Part shown: positions 33,956-43,775 of the stretch, piece after piece
Layout of the letters: every line of letters begins with the position of its first letter
How positions within the stretch are numbered: the stretch's first letter is position 1
Source of the DNA: Pithys albifrons albifrons
Taxonomy: Eukaryota > Chordata > Aves > Passeriformes > Thamnophilidae
Direction of reading: 5' to 3'
NCBI RefSeq assembly: GCF_047495875.1
Contig: NC_092497.1
Location: 210,266 to 274,265, forward strand
DNA: 64,000 nucleotides
The notes under the pieces: generated by a model
Told to the model about the DNA's origin: nothing
Seen by the model: only the letters and a program-made list of their open reading frames with translations
Databases searched by the model: none
Made by a program: the position numbers and the translations under genes

Positions 33956-36900
33956 AGCTGTGTAAGGCGCCTGGGAGCCCAGGTATCCTGCCATACCTGG
34001 GGAGGAATTTCTGCTTTTGCACCATTAAATGGCACCAGCTGCATGGAGGCTGTGCATTGTGTTTCTGCACTCAGGTGGGCTGCTTGGGTTGGACCCTCCA
34101 CTGCCTGTTATGGGCAAAGGGGTGGGAGGTGCCTGGCTGTGTACTCTTCTACCTCCAACAGCAGGACCCTACCCAAGCTGCTGTGGCACTGGAGTCTGCA
34201 GTCCCACAACAGGGAGTGTGGCCAGATGGGGGGCCCTGCTGGGCACAGAAAGGCTGGGGCCCTGGCAGTCCATTGGCCAGGCATAGCACTCCCACAACTG
34301 CCCTTGTAGGGCAGCCCCATGTTCAGGTGGGCTTTGCCCATCCCTGCCCAGGCAGGCCAGAGTTGGTGCCAGTCTCCCACCCTTGCTGCCTCTGCAGAGA
34401 ACGGCAGGTTCTCCGGAGTCCTGGGCCCCTGCAGCCCAGCTGCCGTGGCAGGACACAGACGATCACTGCCTGGATACTGGACACGTCACTGGGGCCTGGC
34501 GGGTGCATCCTGCCGGGTCTGGCTGCCCAGCACAGCCCCTGCAGGCTGACATGGTGCTGGGCTGTGCTGCTGCCCCCCTGCCCACCCAGTGCCCATCACC
34601 CGGCTGCTGAAACTAAAACTGCGGCATCTTTAGTTTTCATTATCTCTGTTACTGCCTGTAATGGGGCTGAGAAGCTGTAATGAAACACCCCTTCTCCTCC
34701 ACTGGGCATGGGGTGCTCTACACACTCGGGAGGTTGTGGCAATTAACGTTTCTCATTAGGGAAGAGAGAAAGATGCACAAGTGCCCTCATTGTGTCCTGG
34801 GGATGATTCAATGCAGACTGGGAGACCTCTCCTTTCACCATTTCCCACTCGTTGTGGCCAGACAAAGGCTGGCGTCTAATTATATTTTCACAATCTGTGC
34901 GTATCTTTTAGGAGTCCTGTCAGAAACAAGTATGTCAGCTTTGTTCAGCTTCACTTCAGAGAGCTTTTTAACCTTAGACAGCAGTTTCTAAATATCCCTT
35001 CACAGTCTTCTCCACAGCAGCCCCCATCTATTGTCTGGAGAGCTTCTTTTACAGATAATAATAGGAATCCCTCTGTTTTCAAACACCTTTTTCTCTCTCC
35101 CCAGCCTCCCTGCAGATCTAACCCTCCTCTCTGGACCAGAGCACACACTGTGCCCAGGTTCCCTGGCTTGCTGTCTCTGAGCTGTGCTGGTTCAGGGGAT
35201 GCAGGGAGGCCCAGTGAATTCTGCTGGGGCAGACCCTCCTCTTGGGCTCTGGACTTGACAATGCTACTGTGTGTGCATCCGTGGTGGTGCCCAGCCTGCC
35301 CAGCATACAGGTCTTGACAAAGAGAGAGAAGTGCTGTCAGGACAAGAAGCGCTGTTGCTATCGGGACCAGAGAGGTGTTTTGCTAACTTCTCATAAGGAG
35401 AGCTGACTAAAATTCTGGGGTCAGAAGAGAAAAGAAATCATGTTGCTTCAGTTTTTAGATCTTACTCCAGTGGTCCTTTCACAGGTGAGCCTTGCTTGCA
35501 TCACACCAAAGGATGCTGGGGTTTCAAGAAGGTACATGTCTTCTGGTGGCTACGAGGGGAGGATTTCTCTTGGTGTGCCTGAGAAGTGCCTGCAGAGCCT
35601 GGGCTGTGTCAGCCACAGACACACTAAGGAGTGACTGCACAGGCTTTGCACACTTTTCCCACTTGCCATTACTTGGCTGCAGTCCAGCTGTGGCTCCAAA
35701 GTTGAAAACCCTGCTGCAGGTGAGCACATTTAGCTGTTGTCCAAAAGCTCTTACCTGTGCTTATTGCTTATAATTAATAAGCAACTCCCCAAGACTGCAG
35801 TGGTGCTTTTCCAGGTTTTGACACTACTACCTTCTCTCCCTGTTGCCTCCAGTTCTCCTGTGTCCTATAAAGCCATCAGAAAGACCTCCCTGACTTCATG
35901 ATCAGCTGTCAACACTGTAATGGATTGACTGTGTCCAGTCATATCCTTCAAGGAAAGCTATGAGTTTATTGCTAAAAATAAATGTTTTACCAGTTAAACA
36001 TGAGTGGGCACATAAAGGGACAGGCATATATGCAAACTCAGATCTTTCTTCTACCCTATCTAGTTTTCCATGTTCCTACACTTTCTTTTAATTGTCCCAT
36101 TCCATTTTAAAAGCTCATTTGTTCATTTTGTTGTAAATACCTTCTCCTTCTTAATTGGGTGCTGAGTCTAATAATCCTGCCTCGGCTTGTTAACTGTACA
36201 ATAGCAGTCAGAGTTAATGACCCATTAGTGATTAATTCCTTAAACAGCATCTAATTGCTCACTGTAAAACCTTTTCTTAAAACTGGATTAAATCATCTAG
36301 ATCCTTAACCACTTCTTTACTCTAACTTTGCTAAGGCTATTAGCATGGCCTTTTCTGAGTGGTCTGTTTCTTCTTTTACTTAAACGTTTTTAGCAAGATA
36401 GTATTTTTAATGTCTATACTTTTTTGCAACATCTGAAGTTCTGAGGAAGAATAATATTGATAAAAGACTGCCAGTGAATTAATAATTATGAGGAAAACAC
36501 CATGACGGAACTGTCTCAATAGCACCATTCCTTAGCAGAAAGTGTATTCTCAGCTCCCTTCCTTCCTATCCCTGGTGAAAATCCTGTCAGTATTCAAGAA
36601 AACTAGCAAACATACCAGACCTCTTAAAGCCAAGGAGAGTGGACATGAGATTCAGCTCAGTGGTTTCCAGTGGAGCAGCAGGCTGGCTGTGTGTCCAGGA
36701 TGGACCCTCAGTCCTTGCCGGATGGAGCAGAAGCTGTCAGCCCCTCTGGAGCAGCAGGCTGGCTGTCGTGTGTGCTCCTCTGCCAGGACAGGTCACAGCG
36801 CCTGTGAGAGGAAAACACACATTGCTCAGCCACAGTTTACATTTCTGTTACGAGCTGCAGCAGCTGGGGGCAATACTGTTCCCTTCTGCTGAGGACATGT

Positions 36901-37480
36901 CAATGCAGGGAGTTGAAGGATCTTGTCTCCTTCTGCCCCAGCTACATCTGACATGTATTTAATTTACAAGCATTTAGTTTCTTACTATTGAAAAGTCTCA
37001 AAGTATCTGTTCAAAGGTCCTGGCTAAATATTTCCTCTCTCTCTTGGGATGTACTAGGAAGTCCAACAGGCATTGTCAAGGGGTTTCTCTTCAGCTATAG
37101 TGGTTTTGGCCTGGACACTCAGGTTCTCTCTTCTGTGTGGTCAGTGTCCTCGTGTCAGTGTTATCAACCTTGGGACTTTATCAACTCCCTCAGTAGCTTG
37201 TCAGCCACAGAAGTACCCACCTACGAAATGTTATAGGAGGAATACATGTAATGGAATAGAACAGACAAACCATGGCAGAACGAGAAGCTGGTTACAGCAG
37301 GGTGCTGGTCACTCTGACATTACCAGTTTCTCTAGTAGAATTAATACTGTGTCTCCTCTCTGACCATCTCTGTGTTCTGCCAAGGCATGATGTGAAAACT
37401 GGCTGACATTTGGCAATCATCCTTCTGTCATATGACATTTCTACCCCACTAAGACTGGGATTGCAGAGCCGGGCACAGTG
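33956..37480. other. Spacer downstream of RAX
   Basis: No exon was recognised. Two AT-rich blocks with TAAT-type sites stand out (34600-34990 and 36010-36330) and may be regulatory. The remainder looks like ordinary unique sequence. Confidence 0.5.
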
Positions 37481-37597
37481 AAGTGGCCGAGGGACGGCAA
37501 ACAGTGCAGGCCGGGGCTCCCCCGGTGTCGGGGCTCACCTGCCTGCGGGGCTCGCTGGGACCCACCGCGGCTCTCCCGTCACCGAGACTGCCGGGCA

Positions 37598-38518
37598 CGC
37601 CCCTCACGGCCGGGTGTCCCCTGTCCCGCGCTCCCCTCACGGCGCTCCCCTGTCCCCTGTCCCCTGTCCCGCACTCCCCTCACGGCGCTCCCCTGTCCCC
37701 TGTCCCCTGTTCCCGCACGCCCCTCACGGCGCTCCCCTGTCCCCTGTCCCCTGTTCCCGCACTCCCCTCACGGCGCTGCCCTGTCCCCTGTCCCGCGCTC
37801 CCCTCACGGCGCTCCCCTGTCCCCTGTTCCCCCACTCCCCTCACGGCCGGCGCTGCCCTGTCCCCTGTTCCCCCACTCCCCTCACGGCCGGCGCTGCCCT
37901 GTCCCCTGTTCCCGCGCTCCCCTCACGGCCGGCGCTGCCCTGTCCCCTGTTCCCGCGCTCCCCTCACGGCGCTCACCTGTCCCCTGTCCCGCACTCCCCT
38001 CACGGCGCTCACCTGTCCCCTGTTCCTGGGCTCCCCTCACGGCCGGCGCTGCCCTGTCCCCTGTCCTCTGTTCCCGCGCTCCCCTCACGGCGCTCACCTG
38101 TCCCCTGTCCCCTGTCCTGCACGCCCCTCACGGCGCTGCCCTGTCCCCTGTCCTCTGTTCCCGCGCTCCCCTCACGGCGCTCACCTGTCCCCTGTCCCCT
38201 GTTCCCGCGCTCCCCTCACGGCGCTCACCTGTCCCCTGTCCCCTGTCCTGCACGCCCCTCACGGCGCTGCCCTGTCCCCTGTCCCCTGTTCCCGCGCTCC
38301 CCTCACGGCGCTGCCCTGTCCCCTGTTCCCGCGCTCCCCTCACGGCGCTGCCCTGTCCCCTGTCCCCTGTTCCCGCGCTCCCCTCACGGCCGGCGCTGCC
38401 CTGTCCCCTGTTCCCGCGCTCCCCTCACGGCGCTGCCCTGTCCCCTGTCCCGTGTCCCCTGTCCCGTGTCCCCTGTCCCGTGTCCCGTGTCCCCTGTCCC
38501 GCACTCCCCTCACGACCG
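37598..38518. repeat. GC-rich minisatellite, about 22 copies of a CCCCTCACGG unit
   Basis: Units of about 35-54 bp, each with CCCCTCACGGC followed by one to three CCCTGT blocks (GCTGCCCTGTCCCCTGT) and CCCGCGCT. The end (38440-38510) decays into a plain CCCTGTCCCGTGT run. The minus strand is a long series of G-runs. ORFs of more than 300 codons run through it in all three plus frames but only reflect lack of stops. Confidence 0.95.
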
Positions 38519-38577
38519 GGCCCGGACTCGCCTGTGCCGCGCGGTGGCGCCTCCGCCGATCCCGTGTGCGGCCCGAG

Positions 38578-38592
38578 GTCGCCCCCTGGCGG
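38578..38592 (-). promoter_or_regulatory. CTCF-like motif between two arrays
   Basis: On the minus strand it reads CCGCCAGGGGGCGAC, close to the CTCF core (CCASYAGRGGGC). It lies in the roughly 90 bases between the array at 37598-38518 and the array at 38598-38992. Motif match only. Confidence 0.5.
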
Positions 38593-38597
38593 CCGCG

Positions 38598-38992
38598 GCC
38601 CGGCCCGGTGTGCGGTGAGCGGCGGGACCGGCCCGGTGTGCGGTGTGCGGTGTGCGGTGAGCGGCGGGACCGGCCCGGTGTGCGGTGTGCGGTGTGCGGC
38701 GGGACCGGCCCGGTGTGCGGTGTGCGGTGTGCGGTGTGCGGTGAGCGGCGGGACCGGCCCGGTGTGCGGTGTGCGGTGTGCGGTGTGCGGTGAGCGGCGG
38801 GACCGGCCCGGTGTGCGGTGAGCGGCGGGACCGGCCCGGTGTGCGGTGTGCGGTGTGCGGTGAGCGGCGGGACCGGCCCGGTGTGCGGTGAGCGGCGGGA
38901 CCGGCCCGGTGTGCGGTGTGCGGTGTGCGGTGAGCGGCGGGACCGGCCCGGTGTGCGGTGTGCGGCGGGACCGGCCCGGTGTGCGGTGTGTG
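38598..38992. repeat. Array built from 7-bp blocks (28-49-bp units)
   Basis: The core GGACCGGCCCGG recurs with GACC at 38626, 38668, 38703, 38752, 38801, 38829, 38871, 38899, 38941 and 38969. The spacings 42, 35, 49, 49, 28, 42, 28, 42 and 28 are all multiples of 7. Blocks are GGACCGG, CCCGGTG, one to several TGCGGTG, and AGCGGCG. Confidence 0.95.
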
Positions 38993-39252
38993 GAAGGAGC
39001 GCCGGTCCCGGGGCCGCCCCCGCCCCGCTCGGGGCAGACACGGCGCTGCCCGCACAGCGCCCCGCAGGTGCACGGGCAGTACCCGGGCAGGGCAACACCA
39101 GCAGCGCCCCTTTGTTGAAAACGAACGAGACCAGAGAGCAATTCAAGGGGAGGGGCTTCGGTGGACAAGGACTCATTCTCTTGTGTCTTTGGTGCTGGAG
39201 GTAACACTGCCAATTCCACTGATTAACTCAAAAAAAGTATAAACTCAGCCTT

Positions 39253-39271
39253 TTTATTAGTACTATTTATT
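39253..39271 (-). terminator. GRP: Two poly(A) signals (AATAAA), GRP
   Basis: TTTATT on the plus strand at 39253-39258 and 39266-39271 gives AATAAA on the minus strand, 325-345 nt after the GRP stop codon. The GRP 3' UTR is about 39240-39595. Confidence 0.65.
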
Positions 39272-39595
39272 GCGAATGTTGAAATGTCATGTAATTTTGA
39301 ACTAAGAGATGAACTGATTAGATAGGTAGGTCATGTCATTAATTGGAAGCCCCTCCCACGACAATCGTACATGTATGTATATCAAAGCCATTCAAGTGAG
39401 AAAATGCAGCCTTGAAAATGAAGTGGAGAGAGTTTAGTCATTGCTGAAACATACAAGAATATGTGTGTTTTATACACAAAGGAATTCTTGTGTACAGAAA
39501 AGAGACCTTGTTGATTATCTGATACAATCAAGTGTTTCTGAAATACAGTCTCTTACAGCAAGTACTCAATTTCTTCATGATTTAGAGACCTTCTT

Positions 39596-39649
39596 TCAGC
39601 TTGGAGTGCTCTCTTTCATATTCACAACTTGAAGCAGATAGTCCATCAT
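39596..39649 (-). CDS. GRP: GRP coding exon 3
   Basis: The acceptor TTTTATTAG precedes 39649. It encodes MMDYLLQVVNMKESTPS, then TGA at 39598-39596; this is very close to the chicken end as remembered. The frame fits exon 2 exactly. Confidence 0.92.
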   Translation of the reverse strand: MMDYLLQVVNMKESTPS

Positions 39650-42600
39650 CTAATAAAAGAGAAACATATTATTTATAGACCAGTCCTGAAAAAAGTAATT
39701 CACTAAGTTAATAAACGTAATGTAAGTTAATAAGCCTAATATATAACTGCTCTGTGTATTCACATAACAAGCACATTCCTAATAATCTTTCCAAAACTGA
39801 TGCCATTTGTTTTGGTTAGTGTAATAACCAACTGCCAAAGTATAAGGAAAGTCATTCTCCCACACAATTCTGTCTGCCATCTCATTTATATGCTGTCTCA
39901 TTAGTGTTAAAAAGCAAGTCATAGAAACAAAGTTTATTTTCCAACTTACTTTTAAAGTTAGTCAAACTTAGAGATTTCCCTTCTGACCTTAACTACGTTA
40001 ACTTAATTTATTCACAGAATAAAGAGCAGGCAAGGGATTAATGAAAACAAGAAAACAATGCAGGTACGCCATCCTGAGCCAACCTCCCAGAACCACGGTT
40101 TTCATCTCGTCCACTTTTTTGACTATTTGTGTGTTACAGCCACTTCCTTACTGTGGGTGAGTCCTTTAGTAAGAATTTTTTATTCTTAAGAAATGTACAG
40201 CCCAGTGTGAGCATTAGTGGTGATTAATGCACTGGATGATTTTGAGCTATTAAGCAAGGCCCTGAATTGAGTTACCTGAACTATTCATCTGTATTTACTT
40301 CTGCAACCTTTAGCTCTGGCAATTCCTGACCATAAACTAAAATGCAAACTTTAAAATTAAATCAGCTAAATTTGAAAGAGTCCATGAAACAAAGTTCTTG
40401 TAGTGCATTTCCTCCCAACACAGCCGACTTTACTGTGTGCAGCAGGTGGAGACACAGCTTTGCACACCCAGAGACAGACTCCTCGTGGCTGGCACCCCTG
40501 CCAGTGCCCGCTCAGCCCATGGAACTGCAGCCCTCTGTGGTGGGATGCTCTTGGCACAGCTACTCCATCAGCTGGCAGGAGGGCTCACCATTTCCCTTCT
40601 TTTGGTCACATTTCAATACCCCAGTCCAATAGGCCACTTCACTTCAGGGAAGAGTAACCTGCTGTAAACACAATGTCTAGCTCCTCTTAGCACTAGTTTG
40701 TGTTCCAAACTCACACACAGTGAGGCTGGAAAAGCATTTAGTGCCCAGTGCAAACCTTTGTATGTGCTGTGCCATCACCCTCAGCTCACTGTCCGTGCCA
40801 GTCCCGCTCGCCACCCCATGGACTCCTCTGTCCACTGTGCTCCCTCAGCACCTGGACTGAAGGTGTTGTCTTACCAAAGCTTGTGCACCTGGAAGCCCTC
40901 ACATCCAGACAAGTCTACAGAATCAAAACCCAGAGGTCATTTATGCTTTTGTATCACTGTGCACGTGTGACTGAATTTCACATGTTTATCACAGTTCCAC
41001 CTATATAGATAAGGCCTCCTTTATTAAAAATAACTTTAAAATAAAAAATAATTATCAGTATTTGAATGTTTAGGAAACTAGCATAACCCTCAAAAAAGCC
41101 AAGCACATTCCTTTCAACCTTCATGCTCTCCTTATCTGGAAAGAAGATCTCAGAAATACCTTAACTTTCAGGTGCTGGGTTTTTACTTCCTGAAGCTGAA
41201 GGAAAAACAGTTCATCATATCCCATCTAGGCTGTGTACCATCAGGTATTTGTGCCCCAACAGCAGCAAAGCTCAGCTACCACTGTGGTTTATGTCAGAGT
41301 GGAGACAAAGTAACAGGTGAATGATGGAAATTAAAAGTTCCGTGGCCAAATGAGGTTCTGCAAATTGTGCTATATCTTAGTCACAGAAAAAACAGGACCT
41401 TTTTTACTAATCATTGCAGAAATCTGGATGTTTAAGGCAATAATCTCATTAATTACAGACACATGTTCAATGTCTGACCACAAAAATGTGGATATTAATT
41501 TAGGGTGATAGTACACACAAATGGATATGATTCAACCTACCAGAGGCAACTTCCAGCCTTCATAAGTGTGACTTATTGTCAGATACTTTTAGAAGCCAAA
41601 ATATTTCTCTCTTTCCATAGAATAATGGAATTTCTTTGTCTAATTTGATTACAAAGCTGCACACTGTGGGGCTGGACCAGTTTGCTTTTCAGGTAGTATT
41701 AATCACAGTTACTATGAGCATTGCTGTCATAAAGCCATAGCCAGAAAGAAACCTGTGCACAGTGTTCTGTCAGTGGTGAGAGACTTAAATCACAGCTTAG
41801 TGTAATGGGTAAAGTTTTACCTGTATTCAATAAAAGCCTAAGTATTCATTGATTTCACTGCACCAGAATTTCAGGAGAGAGACTGGGCTGAAGTTAGCCC
41901 AGGAATATTAATTACATCATATTGCAGTACAATATGGGAAGGAAAGAATCCTCCCGTTAATGTCTTTAAGGGGGCGTATTAATCCTTTTATTCTATTTCA
42001 ATGTCACCCAAAAGAATTCTGTAGCTTTATCACTGTGACTGTGCCTGAGGCATTTTAAAGAAAGGAGTTTTCTCATCACTTCTGTGATTTACATTAGACT
42101 CCAACTACTTTCTGTAAAACCTCACTGTTATCCTTCCCAGTGTATTTTACAGGATTTTGCAAAAGAATAGGGGTGAATCTGTTCTACTGCCTTGTTGTCT
42201 TGTGAAATAGTGCTAATAAGAACATTCACTGGAGGGATGAGGAGGGTCTTAGGCACACATTACAGCTCACCAGGAGCCACAGACTAATTTGGCAAGACCA
42301 CGAATTAGCACAGTAGCAGCCAGCACCACCAGCTGGGTAAAGGCAAATGAGCAAAGGACAAAGATGGGAACAGAGGGAATTCTGCAAGCCCAGTGGCTTT
42401 ACCCACGGACTGGCTGTACCCCCAAGCCAAGGTAAAAACATCCCAAATGGTGACAGAGCTGGACAGGCAGTGTAATGGCAACACCCTTTGCCTTCCTCCT
42501 GCCCTCACACCTGTTCTTCACACTAGCTTGGCTTTGCTGGGTAGTACAGAAGGAGGTGCTGATGTGGTCACCTCAGCATGAAGAAAACAAAGGAACAGCT

Positions 42601-43654
42601 CAACCAAGCAGCTTGAAGGGAATCCAGACACTAAAATCTGGTTAATGCTTGCTGATTTTATGTCTAGTAACAAATTAATTAATCACAAATACAATATGTG
42701 AGTGGCAACTGTAATCAAGAGCAAAGTCTTACTGTACTGAATGTCTAGTTCAGGAAATGCATTTCTGCTGCTTTTCTGGACAACCCACAAGTTAGAGGAA
42801 GCTCATATGTTACTGTGAAACAAAAATTGAACACATGAAGTGTCTTTGCAGGTTCTATCTTACTTACATCTTTCCAGCTGCTATTGTCCTCTGTCTCCCA
42901 GCTGTTCCTGGTATACCAGGGAAGCCCTCCTTTTAAAAAGTGAGCGCTTTTATTTTCATTCCTTTCCAGCAGCCGTAGCAAATACTTTGAGATTTCTTCC
43001 CACTGCAGATAGTCTTCCAGCTGCTTGATGTTGTCAGGTAATGCTGAAAATGGTGTCTTGTTTTCTTCTTCAAAACCATAAGGAAAATCTCCAGTGCTCT
43101 TTTTCCCCATTAAATGTCCTGTAACAACGACAGTAGCACAAAAATAACCAAAACGGGTAAAGATTTGATTGTTCAAATACCGGCTGGACTTTGCTACTGA
43201 TTGATAGAAGGGAAGGGCAGGAGTTAGATGATGGCAAAATTGAAGCACTACTGGGGCTGGAGATTTTCTCACAGTGTCACAGTCAATTAATTTCTTCCAT
43301 CTTTTGTGGTACATTGTCAGAGGAAACGTCGCTGAGAACGGGGCAGCGATAACCAAGCCCTTTGCTCGGAGCTACCGAGAGACACTTGGTGACATTTGCT
43401 GGAATAAGAAGTGGACGGAGCAGCTGTCGGTTTTAGACTTACCCTGCCCTGACACGGGACGTGGGAACTCTGCGTTCCAGGGCCTTTCTACGAGTTGAAC
43501 CGGACTTACCCACAGCCCAGTGGCTGCCGCGGGGGTAGATCTTGGTAAGCGCGGGGGTCCCGCCGGGCTGCAGGGGCGCCGCTCCGCCCTGCGCCGCCAG
43601 CAGCGCCAGCGCCAGCAGCGGGAGCGCCGCGGGGCGCCGCGGGCCGCCCCGCAT
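39596..43654 (-). CDS. GRP: GRP, gastrin-releasing peptide precursor
   Basis: GRP is a bombesin-family neuropeptide that acts on GRPR to release gastrin and in itch, satiety and circadian circuits. Minus-strand exons 43510-43654, 42868-43118 and 39596-39649 join to 149 codons plus TGA, the usual avian length. Residues 1-25 are a signal peptide with a Leu/Ala core; mature GRP-27 runs from Ala26 (APLQPGG) to Met52. The active decapeptide GSHWAVGHLM (43-52) follows Arg42, the neuromedin C cleavage point, and is followed by Gly-Lys-Lys for C-terminal amidation. The remaining C-terminal part (STGDFPYGFEEENK to NMKESTPS) is the less conserved pro-peptide. The intron after GSHWAV splits the active peptide, as in other vertebrates. 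Exon 3 is too short for ORF finders; it was found from the acceptor TTTTATTAG and the family end. Only one GRP gene is seen. Confidence 0.96.
39650..42867 (-). other. GRP: GRP intron 2
   Basis: A 3.2-kb intron with no further exon. It includes an AT-rich block at about 41880-42010 with TAATTA and TAATCC sites. No clear mobile element was seen. Confidence 0.6.
42868..43118 (-). CDS. GRP: GRP coding exon 2
   Basis: The acceptor TTACAG precedes 43118 and the donor GTAAGT follows 42868. It encodes GHLMGKKSTGDFPYG through to NSSWKD and ends on a codon boundary. Confidence 0.95.
43510..43654 (-). CDS. GRP: GRP coding exon 1
   Basis: ATG at 43654-43652; the donor GTAAGT starts at 43509 going down. 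It encodes the signal peptide and the mature peptide up to HWAV, plus one base of Gly. Confidence 0.94.
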
Positions 43655-43768
43655 CGTGCGCTGCCGTCGGAGCCGGTGCTGCCGGGGCCGCCCCGCCGCG
43701 CTGGGCTGCGGCTGCGGGTCCGTCCTGGCGAAGCGAAGCGAAACGAAGCGCTGGCGCCGCCGCCCCGC

Positions 43769-43775
43769 ATTTATA
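43769..43775 (-). promoter_or_regulatory. GRP: TATA box of GRP
   Basis: TATAAAT on the minus strand, 115 bases before the start codon, in an otherwise GC-rich promoter. Transcription would start near 43742, giving a 5' UTR of about 90 nt. Confidence 0.75.

Noticed and set aside
37478..39204. ORFs of 264-447 codons (Pro/Ser/Cys- or His/Thr/Arg-rich)
   Set aside because: They follow the GC-rich arrays between RAX and GRP and only reflect lack of stop codons.
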